A DNA stretch of 34,009 nt from Chitinophaga pinensis (GCA_945872355.1 CAMBZU010000036.1:1-34009); one strand, 5' to 3'; counted from the first letter of the stretch, positions 1 through 8,732 are shown. Notes: a model not told the origin generated them from the letters alone. Numbers and translations are program-made.

Positions 1-2
1 AA

Positions 3-113
3 GAGGAATTATTAAGTAATATGGATTTGGTGCGCCTTGCACGGCTTTCTGTTGGTGCTGTTAAACCTTTTGAGTTTGATAGAATAATAGCCATTGCTGA
101 GACTAAAATATAA
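3..113 (+). CDS. EVE domain-containing protein, C-terminal fragment
   Basis: This is the last 36 codons of a gene that begins before the window. The frame is open from the window edge to the TAA at 111-113. The peptide contains MDLVRLARLSV followed by a short acidic and hydrophobic tail (VKPFEFDRIIAI). That resembles the C-terminal end of EVE-domain (PUA-like fold, modified-base-binding) proteins, which typically end with a MALVRxxRLSVxPV strand and a final helix. Only the tail is visible, so the assignment rests on that one motif. A gap of 73 nt separates it from the next gene, and I see no terminator in that gap. Confidence 0.6.
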   Translation, partial: EELLSNMDLVRLARLSVGAVKPFEFDRIIAIAETKI

Positions 114-186
114 GTAACCTCATAATTTGTTAAATTATCTACTCGTTTAGTGATGATTTATATCTTTACGAACTTTTTTAAATTTT

Positions 187-2511
187 ATGTACAATAAATA
201 TATCGCTACTACGGTAGTTTTGTTAATGGTAATTTTCTGTATTTCGAGCGCTAGTGCTCAAAATGCTAATATTAGAGGATTTGTTTATGAATCGGAAAGC
301 GGAGAACCTGTAATTTTCAATTCTGTTATTTTAAAGGGGACCACCTTTGGCGCACAAACAGATGTAAATGGTTATTTTTCAATTACTAAACTTCCTGCAG
401 GAAGCTATACAATGTTGATTACGATGCTAGGTCATGATACTGTAAAAGAAAATATTACGGTAAAAGACAATGAAATTTCAACAAAAAAGTTTTTTCTAAA
501 GAAATCATCTGTAAAGCTAAAAGAATTTGAAATTTCGGCTGAGAAAAAAGAGCAACGCACCGAAGTTCGCACTTCAGTAACCAAGATTACGCCTCAAGAT
601 ATCAAAAAAATTCCTTCAGTTGGTGGAGAACCAGATATTGCTCAATACTTGCAAGTACTTCCGGGTGTTGTATTTACAGGCGACCAAGGAGGGCAGCTTT
701 ACATACGAGGTGGTGCACCAGTTCAGAATAAAGTTTTATTAGATGGGATGATTATTTATAACCCATTTCACTCCATAGGTTTATTTTCAGTTTTTGATGC
801 AGATTATATTAGAAATGCTGATGTTTATACTGGAGGCTTTGGGGCACAATATGGGGGAAGAATTTCCTCAATTATGGATATTACAACCCGAGATGGCAAT
901 AAGAAGAGGATTTCTGGAAAAATAGGTGCAACCACCTTTGGATCAAAAATACTTTTAGAAGGTCCAATTAAAAAAGCCAAAGAAGAAGGCGGCGGTTCAT
1001 CTTCTTTTCTATTATCGTATAAAAATTCTTTTTTAGAACAAAGTTCAAAATTAATTTACAATTATGTTGATACCGCAGGGCTACCATTTAACTTCAATGA
1101 CTTTTATGGTAAAGTTTCTTTAAACTCGGCCAATGGCAGTAAAATCAACTTATTTGGTTTTAATTATGGCGATAGAGTAAATTACAAAACCACAAGTAAT
1201 TTAAAGTGGACATCGTCAGGAATTGGGTCTAATTTTGTAGTCATTCCATCGGGTTCTTCAGTTTTAATCAAAGGAAATTTCGCCTACTCTAACTATAGTA
1301 TTTCAATGACAGAAGGAGCTGAATTACCCCGTACAAGTAACATTAAAGGTTTTAACTTTGGGATCAATTTCACCTACTTTACGCGTCAAAATGAGTTAAA
1401 CTATGGTATTGATATATTAGGTTTTAAAACCACCTTCGATTACTATAATTTCCGTTATAAAATATCTCAAGAGGAAAGTACCTCAGAGCTTGCAGGATAT
1501 TTAAAATACAAAGTGATTTTAGGTAAATTAATTCTAGACCCAAGTTTGCGCCTACATTACTATGCCTCTCTACAAGAAATATCGCCTGAACCGCGCATTG
1601 GTGTAAAATATAACGTAACCGATAGATTTCGTTTGAAGGCTTCTGCAGGAAGGTATTCGCAAAACCTTATTGCTGCCAATTCTGATAGAGATGTGGTGAA
1701 TTTATTTTATGGTTTTTTATCAGGACCAGAAAACTTGCCTAAAACATTTGTAACAAGAAATGGAACAGTAAAAGAGGTGAAAAGCAAATTACAAAAGGCA
1801 GATCATTACATTGCTGGATTTGAAGTTGACATTACACGCAAAATATCATTGAATGTTGAAGCTTATGATAAAGAGTTTACACAATTAACCAATTTAAACA
1901 GAAACAAAATATTTGATGATGTGGCCGATAATTCAGCCAAGCCCGATTCTTTAAAGAAAGATTTTATTATTGAAAGCGGCTTTGCCAGAGGACTTGATTT
2001 TCTATTAAAGTACGATTACAAAAAACTATATATATGGGCAGTTTACTCTTTAGGATATGTAAGACGTTGGGATGGTCAGCAACTTTACCCACCTCATTTT
2101 GACAGAAGACATAACGTAAATTTAGTTACCTCTTACACTTTTGGTAAGGGGTTAAATTGGGAAGTTGATGCACGTTGGAATTATGGTTCTGGTTTTCCTT
2201 TTACACAAACCCAAGGTTTTTATGAATTGTTAGATTTTCAAGGTAACTTAAACACCAATTACACCACGGCAAATGGAAATGTTGGTGTGCTTTATGGAAA
2301 ATTGAATTCGGAGCGTTTACCATCTTATCATAGATTTGACATTAGCATAAAGCGCAAATTCACAGTAAGCGAAAATGGCATTTTGGAAGTTCATGGTGGG
2401 ATCACCAATATTTACAATAGACAGAATGTTTTTTATTTTAATAGAATAACAAATAGAACTGTTTACCAATTGCCATTTATGCCGTCAATAGGTCTTAATA
2501 TGACTTTTTAA
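187..2511 (+). CDS. TonB-dependent receptor with carboxypeptidase-regulatory-like N-terminal domain
   Basis: Outer-membrane active transporter of the SusC/CirA/FecA superfamily, powered by TonB-ExbBD; its substrate cannot be read from sequence. A signal peptide (about residues 1-24, cleavage after ASA) is followed by a CarboxypepD_reg-like beta-sandwich (about 27-110, starting IRGFVYESESGEPV). Then come a plug domain (about 130-230, containing YIRGGAPVQNKVLLDGM and GAQYGGRISSIMDI) and a long beta-barrel with many alternating aromatic/polar strands. The chain ends in an aromatic residue (GLNMTF), as barrel proteins usually do. The 774 residues are normal for the family. No SusD-like partner follows, so this is probably a stand-alone receptor rather than a polysaccharide-utilisation pair. 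The ATG lies just before the hydrophobic signal segment. No good TAnnTTTG box was found upstream. Confidence 0.9.
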   Translation: MYNKYIATTVVLLMVIFCISSASAQNANIRGFVYESESGEPVIFNSVILKGTTFGAQTDVNGYFSITKLPAGSYTMLITMLGHDTVKENITVKDNEISTKKFFLKKSSVKLKEFEISAEKKEQRTEVRTSVTKITPQDIKKIPSVGGEPDIAQYLQVLPGVVFTGDQGGQLYIRGGAPVQNKVLLDGMIIYNPFHSIGLFSVFDADYIRNADVYTGGFGAQYGGRISSIMDITTRDGNKKRISGKIGATTFGSKILLEGPIKKAKEEGGGSSSFLLSYKNSFLEQSSKLIYNYVDTAGLPFNFNDFYGKVSLNSANGSKINLFGFNYGDRVNYKTTSNLKWTSSGIGSNFVVIPSGSSVLIKGNFAYSNYSISMTEGAELPRTSNIKGFNFGINFTYFTRQNELNYGIDILGFKTTFDYYNFRYKISQEESTSELAGYLKYKVILGKLILDPSLRLHYYASLQEISPEPRIGVKYNVTDRFRLKASAGRYSQNLIAANSDRDVVNLFYGFLSGPENLPKTFVTRNGTVKEVKSKLQKADHYIAGFEVDITRKISLNVEAYDKEFTQLTNLNRNKIFDDVADNSAKPDSLKKDFIIESGFARGLDFLLKYDYKKLYIWAVYSLGYVRRWDGQQLYPPHFDRRHNVNLVTSYTFGKGLNWEVDARWNYGSGFPFTQTQGFYELLDFQGNLNTNYTTANGNVGVLYGKLNSERLPSYHRFDISIKRKFTVSENGILEVHGGITNIYNRQNVFYFNRITNRTVYQLPFMPSIGLNMTF

Positions 2512-2565
2512 TAATTGGTTTTAAACAAACAGCTTATTAATATTTTTTATTTTTATAAATTACTT

Positions 2566-2573
2566 TATATTTG
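2566..2573 (+). promoter_or_regulatory. Putative Bacteroidota -7 box upstream of the siaC-like gene
   Basis: TATATTTG matches the Bacteroidota -7 consensus TAnnTTTG and lies 24 nt before the start codon of the SiaC-like gene. No clear TTG/TTTG appears at the expected 17-23 nt upstream, where the sequence is only T-rich, so the promoter is incomplete on the -33 side. Confidence 0.5.
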
Positions 2574-2597
2574 AATTCTAAATAAGCTACTTAAATA

Positions 2598-2981
2598 ATG
2601 GAACTATTTTTTTCTGAGCAAACAGCCAAAACACCATTTATACAATTTGACCCTAAGTCGGGGAAATTCGATATGAAAGGAAAATCAATCCCAGAGAATT
2701 CGAAAGTTTTTTATTCAAATATGTTTGATTGGTTAGATAAATATACTGCGCAACCAATGCCAGTAACCAACTTTGACATTCAGCTTGATTATTTTAATAC
2801 AAGTTCTGCTAAATGTATTATTGACTTATTTAAAAAACTTGAAAACATTGAAAAAAATGACAAGGGTAAAGTAATCATCAATTGGCATTATAATGAGGAC
2901 GATGGTGATATGCAAGAAGCTGGTCAGGATTATCAATCAATTGTAAAAGTAACCTTCAATTTAATATCATTTATACAATAA
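2598..2981 (+). CDS. SiaC-family (DUF1987) regulatory phosphoprotein
   Basis: The 127-residue protein fits the DUF1987/SiaC family along its whole length. It has an N-terminal strand TPFIQFDPKSGKFDMKGKSIPE, the FYSNMFDWLDKY helix, and the family motif YFNTSSAK at residues 65-72. In Pseudomonas aeruginosa, SiaC is an anti-sigma-antagonist-like phosphoprotein. It is phosphorylated on a threonine in this motif by the kinase SiaB and dephosphorylated by SiaA, and its unphosphorylated form activates the diguanylate cyclase SiaD. Here the equivalent residue is Thr68, and the motif is intact. No SiaA, SiaB or SiaD homologue is nearby, so the partner in this organism is unknown. The next gene, a lipoprotein, starts 7 nt after the stop, so the two are probably co-transcribed. 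Confidence 0.85.
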   Translation: MELFFSEQTAKTPFIQFDPKSGKFDMKGKSIPENSKVFYSNMFDWLDKYTAQPMPVTNFDIQLDYFNTSSAKCIIDLFKKLENIEKNDKGKVIINWHYNEDDGDMQEAGQDYQSIVKVTFNLISFIQ

Positions 2982-2988
2982 ATCTAAT

Positions 2989-3852
2989 ATGAATAATTCA
3001 AAAAAAATATTGTTGCTAGGTGCAACCATTAGCACAGTTATACTAACATCATGCGGTGGAAACAAAGAAACTGAAACTCCTGCAGCTGACACAACTGCAA
3101 AAGCTGCAGCTCCTGCGCCAGCAAGTACAGTTGATGAAATGGTAGATTTTAAATTTCATTATTTAACTGCCAACATTCCTTCACCCATGGAATTGGTTGA
3201 TGCACTGCCTAAAGCAGGCATCGCATTTAGTAAAGATGTTTTAAATGTAACTGAAAATGAATCAAAATATAATACCTCTTTGCAAAAAGCAATTAATTTT
3301 GGGATCTATTCAGTAGATATGGCTTACCTTACCACTAATGAAGAATACTCGCTCGTTAAAGGTTATCTTAACACTTCAAGAAATCTAGCTAAGTCACTTG
3401 ATTTAACTGAAACATTTGATAAGGTAGTTGGGAACAGATTAACACAAAACAGTGAAAACAAAGATTCTTTGAAGAAAGTAATTGATGAAGCTTATTATGA
3501 GGTTGACAATTACATGAGAAACAATGAGCGCGCGCTTGCGGCTACTCAAATGCTTACTGGTAGCTGGCTTGAGAGTCAATTTATAACTTTAAGTTTAATT
3601 AAAGATGTGGCTAAAAATGAAAAAAATGCCATGTTATTCGATAAAATTTTCGAACAAAAAAGACATCTTGAAAGCTTAGTTAGTTTATTAAAAGAATACG
3701 AAAAAGAAAAAGCATTTAAACCTGTTATTGATCAAATTTATGGATTGAATAATCAATACAATAGTATGAAAGTAGATGATGCAAGTAATAGCGTATTTTT
3801 AAATAAATTAGCAGCTTCTGTTGCTAGAATTAGAAATGGTTTAGTAAAATAA
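2989..3852 (+). CDS. Uncharacterised lipoprotein
   Basis: The 287-residue protein has a type II signal peptide. Its hydrophobic segment ends in LTSC (lipobox, lipidated Cys22), followed by GGNKETE, so it should be membrane-anchored. An Ala/Pro/Thr-rich linker (about residues 30-47) leads into a mostly helical domain with no motif I can assign. The helical periodicity and charged repeats (EKNAMLFDKIFEQKRHLESLVSLLKEYEKEK) suggest a helical bundle. The gene follows the SiaC-like gene after 7 nt and is closed by a strong hairpin terminator. The TerB/ABC transporter gene lies directly beyond, so the lipoprotein could be its envelope partner, but that is inference from position only. Confidence 0.75.
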   Translation: MNNSKKILLLGATISTVILTSCGGNKETETPAADTTAKAAAPAPASTVDEMVDFKFHYLTANIPSPMELVDALPKAGIAFSKDVLNVTENESKYNTSLQKAINFGIYSVDMAYLTTNEEYSLVKGYLNTSRNLAKSLDLTETFDKVVGNRLTQNSENKDSLKKVIDEAYYEVDNYMRNNERALAATQMLTGSWLESQFITLSLIKDVAKNEKNAMLFDKIFEQKRHLESLVSLLKEYEKEKAFKPVIDQIYGLNNQYNSMKVDDASNSVFLNKLAASVARIRNGLVK

Positions 3853-3870
3853 AATGATTATGAATGTTAT

Positions 3871-3908
3871 AAAGCTTTGAAGTATATCACACTTCAAAGC
3901 TTTTTTAT
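3871..3908 (+). terminator. Rho-independent terminator after the lipoprotein gene
   Basis: A perfect 13-bp stem, AAAGCTTTGAAGT (3871-3883) pairing with ACTTCAAAGCTTT (3891-3903), has a 7-nt loop and runs into a T-rich tract. It lies 18 nt after the lipoprotein stop. The next start codon (3921) is only 17 nt beyond the stem. Confidence 0.8.
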
Positions 3909-3920
3909 TTGTTGTAATAT

Positions 3921-6914
3921 ATGAGTGACAAAATACTTAAAGCTTTAATTCAACTATTTGCTATTATTGGCAAGCCTCATGAAATTCATGGTTCGGCCAG
4001 CAGAAGTACAGTGGCGCTATTTTTAAAGCAAGCACTGAATAGTGAGCAAGTAAATGAGTATTTGGAACTTTATGATTTTTTTTTAAAAACCTATGATAAT
4101 AAGAGCGATGGAGAAAAAAGGATAAAAAAAACAGCAGTAAGTTCAGTTAAGGTTTTAGTGATTTGTGAACAAATTAATGAAGCTTTAACGCAAAAACAAA
4201 AGATACTAGTTTTAGTCAGGCTCATTGAGTATATTCATGCTTCTGATGAAGTTGATGAACAAGAATTTGAGTTTATAAATACTGTTTATTCTTCTTTTCG
4301 AATTAGTGATGAAGAATTTGAAATCCTATTTAATTTAATTACACAGCATGATGCAAAAGATAATGAAGCATTGTTAATTGCTAGTGAAAAAAACAACAAT
4401 AGCTATACAAAAAGTAAATTATTAAAAATAGACCATTTGCAAGGAGAACTGCGTGTGGTGCATGTAGCAAGCGTAGATATTTATTTTGTAAAATATTTTG
4501 GTGTACTTGAACTTTCATTGAACGGCATTTCAATTTCTGATTTTAGAATTTATCAGTTGAACAATGGCTCTTCTATACGAGGTTCAAAAATTCAACCCAT
4601 TTATTATAGCGATATTATTAGTTGTTTTTTGAACAATAGTTTTAAATACCCAATCAGCTTTAAAGTAAAGCAAATTGAATATAATTTCTCTGATGGAAAA
4701 AAAGGCTTACATCCTTTAAGTTTTGAAGAAAATTCGGGAAATTTAATTGGCATAATGGGAGGAAGTGGTGCAGGTAAATCTACTTTATTAAACATCTTAA
4801 ATGGCAATGCAATACCTAGTGCAGGTTCAGTGTGGATCAATGGCATTAACCTGCATACAGATAAAGCAAAATTGGCCGGAGTAATTGGATTTGTTTCTCA
4901 AGACGATTTACTCATAGAAGACCTATCTGTTTATCAAAATCTACACTTCAATGCGCAATTATGTTTTTCGAATTGGAGCGATGAAAAGATTGTCGAAAAA
5001 GTGAATCAAACTTTAAACGATTTAGGGCTCTATGAAATAAGAGATTTAAAGGTTGGAAGTCCATTAGATAAAATTATTAGTGGCGGTCAAAGAAAAAGAT
5101 TAAATATTGCTCTAGAACTTATCAGGGAACCAGGCGTTTTATTTGTAGACGAGCCTACCTCGGGTTTATCATCGCGAGACAGTGAAATAATTATTGACTT
5201 ACTAAAAACTTTAGCACTTAAAGGAAAAGTTGTGTTTGTAGTGATTCATCAGCCTTCATCAGATATCTTTAAGGTGTTTGACAAATTGCTTATTTTAGAC
5301 AAAGGAGGTTTTCCAATTTATTTGGGCAATCCCGTTGATGCTGTTTCACATTTTAAGAGTGCTGTAAACTATTTAAACCCCAACGAAAGCGAATGTATTT
5401 TATGTGGTAATGTTAATCCCGAACAAATTTTCAATATTATTGAAACACGCGTGCTTGATGAGAATGGCATGCCTACCAATGAAAGAAAAATTTCACCAAA
5501 AGAATGGAATGCCATTTTTATAAAGGAGCAAAGCACCGAAGAAAATGATGGTAGTATAATTTATATTCCCATTGATCAAACCTATAAAAAACCTGGCCTT
5601 TTAAAACAATTTACTGTTTTTGTGAAGAGAGATGTGCTTGCAAAAATAAGTAATACACAATACCTTTTAATCAATGCTTTGGAAGCGCCTGTGCTGGCAT
5701 TTATTTTGGCCTTTATGACGCGTTATCAATTGCCAGGTCAATCTTATACATTTTACAACAATAAAAATTTAGTTGCTTATATTTTTATGAGTGTAATAGT
5801 TGCCCTTTTTTTAGGATTAACCGTAAGTGCCGAGGAGATTTTTAAGGACCGTAAAATAAGAAAAAGAGAAACATTCCTAAACCTCAGCAAAGGTGCCTAT
5901 TTATTAAGTAAAATATTTATATTGTTTATTATTTCAGCGTTGCAAACCTTATTCTTTACAGCTATTGGTAATTATATTATTGGATTTCAGGAAATGTTTC
6001 TTGAATATTGGTTAATGCTTTTTGCTGTTTCTTTATTTGCAAACGCCTTAGGTTTAAATATTTCTTCAGCATTTAAAAGTGCTGTTACAATTTATATTAT
6101 TATTCCATTTTTAATTATTCCACAATTATTATTGAGTGGCCTTTTGGTTAAATTTGATGAGTTGAATCCAAGTTTAGCAGCTAAAAGTATTGTACCCAAA
6201 TCTGGTGAAATAATGGCTTCTCGCTGGGCTTTTGAGGCACTGGTTGTAAATCAATTTAAAAACAACAGCTACGAAAATAAAATTTATGCTTTCGAAAAAG
6301 AAATCATAAATGCGTCTTACGCTAAGGGTTTGTGGCATAATAAAATGATTGAACTATTAGAAAAAAAGGATGCAGTTTCTCAACAAATAGTTATTAATGA
6401 ATTAAAAGCGGCAGGCTTTAATGGCTTTGATGCACAGCAAAATATAGATGTTGAGAAAGCTAAAGATTTCCTTAGTAAAATTAAAAAAAACAATGTAGAT
6501 ATCTACACCAGATATAATGAGTTACGTGATCATTATTTTGAAAAGCAAGCCAGTAATGAAAAGCTAAAAAATGATTTGGAAATAAATAAAATGCAATTTC
6601 ATAACGCCCGAATTGAAGATTTGGCAAAAAACAGCAGACCTTTGGAGGATGGTATTTATGCAGAAGCAGGCTGGCTGCATCCAAATGAAAACAATATTTA
6701 TTTTAATGCTTCGAACAAACATCAAATCAGAGCACACTTTTATGCACCTCAGAAATTTATTGCTGGTAAATACTACAATACTTATTTTGTGAATTTGCTT
6801 GTAATACTAACCATGACAATAGGCTGTTTAATTGCATTATACTTTGATTTGCTCAAAATATTAATTGATAGTTTTCAAAATATTGCATTTAAAATCAAGC
6901 TCCGTAAAGGATAG
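3921..6914 (+). CDS. ABCG-like ABC transporter with N-terminal TerB-like domain (ATPase and permease fused)
   Basis: A 997-residue fusion. Residues about 1-150 form an acidic helical region resembling the TerB-like fold (LVRLIEYIHASDEVDEQEFEFINTVY). A linker region (about 170-260) follows, then an ABC ATPase with Walker A GGSGAGKST (280-288), signature ISGGQ (386-390), Walker B ending in D410-E411, and the switch histidine H443. The DEPTSGLSSRDS and HQPSSDIF segments are typical of the ABCG/White subfamily. A conserved ECILCGN segment follows (about 490). Next comes a permease with about five transmembrane helices (580-740), a long hydrophilic, partly coiled-coil loop (about 745-950) and a last helix (about 955-985). 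The large loop between the last helices is unusual for bacterial ABC-2 exporters. Substrate is unknown. The gene sits immediately behind a terminator. It converges with folE, leaving 11 nt between the stop codons. Confidence 0.85.
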   Translation: MSDKILKALIQLFAIIGKPHEIHGSASRSTVALFLKQALNSEQVNEYLELYDFFLKTYDNKSDGEKRIKKTAVSSVKVLVICEQINEALTQKQKILVLVRLIEYIHASDEVDEQEFEFINTVYSSFRISDEEFEILFNLITQHDAKDNEALLIASEKNNNSYTKSKLLKIDHLQGELRVVHVASVDIYFVKYFGVLELSLNGISISDFRIYQLNNGSSIRGSKIQPIYYSDIISCFLNNSFKYPISFKVKQIEYNFSDGKKGLHPLSFEENSGNLIGIMGGSGAGKSTLLNILNGNAIPSAGSVWINGINLHTDKAKLAGVIGFVSQDDLLIEDLSVYQNLHFNAQLCFSNWSDEKIVEKVNQTLNDLGLYEIRDLKVGSPLDKIISGGQRKRLNIALELIREPGVLFVDEPTSGLSSRDSEIIIDLLKTLALKGKVVFVVIHQPSSDIFKVFDKLLILDKGGFPIYLGNPVDAVSHFKSAVNYLNPNESECILCGNVNPEQIFNIIETRVLDENGMPTNERKISPKEWNAIFIKEQSTEENDGSIIYIPIDQTYKKPGLLKQFTVFVKRDVLAKISNTQYLLINALEAPVLAFILAFMTRYQLPGQSYTFYNNKNLVAYIFMSVIVALFLGLTVSAEEIFKDRKIRKRETFLNLSKGAYLLSKIFILFIISALQTLFFTAIGNYIIGFQEMFLEYWLMLFAVSLFANALGLNISSAFKSAVTIYIIIPFLIIPQLLLSGLLVKFDELNPSLAAKSIVPKSGEIMASRWAFEALVVNQFKNNSYENKIYAFEKEIINASYAKGLWHNKMIELLEKKDAVSQQIVINELKAAGFNGFDAQQNIDVEKAKDFLSKIKKNNVDIYTRYNELRDHYFEKQASNEKLKNDLEINKMQFHNARIEDLAKNSRPLEDGIYAEAGWLHPNENNIYFNASNKHQIRAHFYAPQKFIAGKYYNTYFVNLLVILTMTIGCLIALYFDLLKILIDSFQNIAFKIKLRKG

Positions 6915-6925
6915 AATTGTAGTTT

Positions 6926-7525
6926 TTAATGTAATTTACTTCTCAACAAATTAATAAACTCACTGCGCGTAGTATCTTTAAGAAACTCACCAGTAAAAGC
7001 TGAAGTAGTGGTTACAGAATTTTGTTTTTGAATACCACGCATTTGCATACACAAGTGACTACATTCAATAACAACAGCTACGCCGGTAGGTTGCAAAGTA
7101 TCTTGAATACAATCCCTAATTTCAGTTGTTAATCGCTCTTGTACTTGCAATCTTCTTGCAAAAGCATCTACAATACGAGGTATTTTACTTAGGCCTACAA
7201 TGTAACCATTGGGTATATAGGCAATATGCGCTTTTCCAAAAAATGGCAATAAATGATGTTCACATAATGAATACACTTCAATATCCTTTACAATTACCAT
7301 TTGTTTGTAATCTTCTTTAAACATGGCACTGCGCAAAATTGCACTCGGATCAAGATCATAACCGTGTGTAAGATATTGCATCGCTTTTGCCGCGCGCAAA
7401 GGTGTCTTCAGCAAACCTTCACGATTGGGTTCCTCTCCTATTTCTTTTAAAATATCTAAATAATCAGTAGATATCTTATTTAATGATTCTTCATCATAAT
7501 GTTCTGTTCTTTCGTAACCGTTCAT
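6926..7525 (-). CDS. folE: GTP cyclohydrolase I (type IA)
   Basis: Converts GTP to 7,8-dihydroneopterin triphosphate, the entry step to folate, biopterin and queuosine-type pterins. The zinc ligands of the family are present: C88 and H91 in [10 protein letters not shown], and C159 in SHLCMQMRG. The [20 protein letters not shown] active-site segment and the [13 protein letters not shown]-contact segment are also intact. The 199-residue length is normal for bacterial FolE-IA. It is the second gene of a minus-strand pair, starting 18 nt after the stop of the pyruvoyl-tetrahydropterin-synthase-type gene, so the two consecutive pterin enzymes are probably made together. Confidence 0.95.
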   Translation of the reverse strand: MNGYERTEHYDEESLNKISTDYLDILKEIGEEPNREGLLKTPLRAAKAMQYLTHGYDLDPSAILRSAMFKEDYKQMVIVKDIEVYSLCEHHLLPFFGKAHIAYIPNGYIVGLSKIPRIVDAFARRLQVQERLTTEIRDCIQDTLQPTGVAVVIECSHLCMQMRGIQKQNSVTTTSAFTGEFLKDTTRSEFINLLRSKLH

Positions 7526-7543
7526 TTTTAAAGCTATTTGAGT

Positions 7544-7960
7544 TTATGATTCGCCAAGGTACTCTACAAAATTATTTTCTGTTTCGTACAATTTAATGCT
7601 ATGCAAATTGCACCCTAAGGCAACAATCAATGGCGCTAATTGTTTCCATATTTCTATTGCCAATATCTCTGTTGAAGCCATTTTCCCCTGCATAAAAGGT
7701 ACATCTAAATTTAAATTACGATGGTCGAGCGCCTCAATAATTTCTGTTTTTATTAGTTTGCTTAAATATTTTAAGTCAACCACAAAGCCTGTTTCAGGAT
7801 TGGGCATTCCTTTTACCGTAACATATAAATCATAATTGTGACCATGCCAATTTTTATTGGCACATTTACCAAACACTTCCAAATTTTTTTCTTCACTCCA
7901 TTCGGCACGCCACACTTTATGTGCGGCATTAAAATGTTCTTTTCGGGTAACGTAAATCAT
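7544..7960 (-). CDS. 6-pyruvoyl-tetrahydropterin synthase / QueD-family enzyme, PTPS-II-type motif
   Basis: The 138-residue T-fold enzyme acts on dihydroneopterin triphosphate, the product of the adjacent FolE. Zinc ligands are H14 (FNAAH), H39 and H41 (HGH); the acid/base pair is D79-H80 (LDHRNLN), and the substrate-binding glutamate is E126 (YETENN). The catalytic cysteine C33 is separated from HGH by five residues (CANKNWHGH). In published motif classifications CxxxxxHGH marks true PTPS (PTPS-II, tetrahydrobiopterin synthesis), while QueD has CxxxHGH. The sequence therefore points to biopterin rather than queuosine, although automated pipelines would probably call it QueD. A sepiapterin-reductase gene is not in the window. 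Confidence 0.88.
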   Translation of the reverse strand: MIYVTRKEHFNAAHKVWRAEWSEEKNLEVFGKCANKNWHGHNYDLYVTVKGMPNPETGFVVDLKYLSKLIKTEIIEALDHRNLNLDVPFMQGKMASTEILAIEIWKQLAPLIVALGCNLHSIKLYETENNFVEYLGES

Positions 7961-7980
7961 ATTGAGCTAAATAATTGGCA

Positions 7981-7988
7981 CAAATATA
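7981..7988 (-). promoter_or_regulatory. Putative -7 box for the PTPS-folE operon
   Basis: On the minus strand this reads TATATTTG, a perfect TAnnTTTG. It ends 20 nt before the start codon of the PTPS-type gene at 7960. No convincing -33 TTG was seen. It lies in the short divergent region shared with the futalosine hydrolase gene. Confidence 0.5.
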
Positions 7989-7992
7989 AACA

Positions 7993-8020
7993 TTGTAATA
8001 GGTTAATAAGCGTATATTTT
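7993..8020 (+). promoter_or_regulatory. Putative promoter of the futalosine hydrolase gene
   Basis: TTG (7993-7995), 17 nt, then TATATTTT (8013-8020), which is one base away from TAnnTTTG. The predicted transcript would begin around 8025, leaving a leader of about 30 nt before the ATG at 8055. This argues against the in-frame ATG at 8025. Confidence 0.45.
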
Positions 8021-8054
8021 ATGGATGATTAAACTAATTTATTTATTTTTAGGC

Positions 8055-8732
8055 ATGAAAATTTTACTTGTAAGTGCTACTGAGTTTGAAATTGCTTCAA
8101 TTATTGAGGCACTTGGAACTCCGCTAGTAATAAATAATCACATCAATAGATACTGCACGCACCATCATCAAATTGATGTTTTAATTACAGGTATTGGAAT
8201 GGTATTTACCACCTTTTATTTGAGTACAATATTAGCAAAAGAGCAATATGATTGTTCTATTAATGCTGGTGTTGCAGGCGCAATTGATAGCTCTTTAACT
8301 TTAGGTGAAGTAGTAAATGTAATGCAAGATTTTTTTTACGAATTAGGTGCCGAAGATGCTGATAATTGGATTGGTATAAATGAATTAGGTTTTTTAGAAG
8401 AGCGCGATTTACCTTATGCTGCCAATGGTTTGTTCAATAACAATATGATTGCACTAAAGCAATTAATTAATTTGAAGCAAGTAAAAGGTCAAACAGTAAA
8501 TAAAATTCATGGCAATGCACAAAGTATTAAAGCAATGCAAAGCCGCAGTAATGCGCAAATTGAAAGTATGGAAGGTGCCGCATTTTTATATTGTTGTTTA
8601 CAATATAAGTTGCCATGTGCACAAATAAGAGCCATTTCAAATCGCGTGGAGGTTAGAAATAAAGCCGATTGGAAGATGAAAGAAGCAATATTGAATCTCA
8701 ACCTATTTGTAAAAGAGTTGTTGTTGAACTAA
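8055..8732 (+). CDS. mqnB: Futalosine hydrolase
   Basis: Nucleoside-phosphorylase-superfamily protein of the alternative (futalosine) menaquinone pathway. It cleaves futalosine to hypoxanthine and dehypoxanthine futalosine. The N-terminus MKILLVSATEFEIASI, the strand LITGIGMVFTTFYLS, the NAGVAGAID loop and the C-terminal ESMEGAAFLYCCLQYKLPCAQIRAISN segment all match the MqnB family. In the last segment the ME pair contacts the ribose, and RAISN is a family hallmark. I chose ATG 8055 over the in-frame ATG 8025 because it puts the first strand at residue 1 and fits the predicted promoter. Length is then 225 residues. Other menaquinone genes are not in the window. Confidence 0.85.
   Translation: MKILLVSATEFEIASIIEALGTPLVINNHINRYCTHHHQIDVLITGIGMVFTTFYLSTILAKEQYDCSINAGVAGAIDSSLTLGEVVNVMQDFFYELGAEDADNWIGINELGFLEERDLPYAANGLFNNNMIALKQLINLKQVKGQTVNKIHGNAQSIKAMQSRSNAQIESMEGAAFLYCCLQYKLPCAQIRAISNRVEVRNKADWKMKEAILNLNLFVKELLLN

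Noticed and set aside
8025-8054. Earlier ATG for the futalosine hydrolase gene
   Set aside because: The predicted promoter's transcript would start at about this position, and the family begins at the MKILLVSATE strand encoded from 8055.
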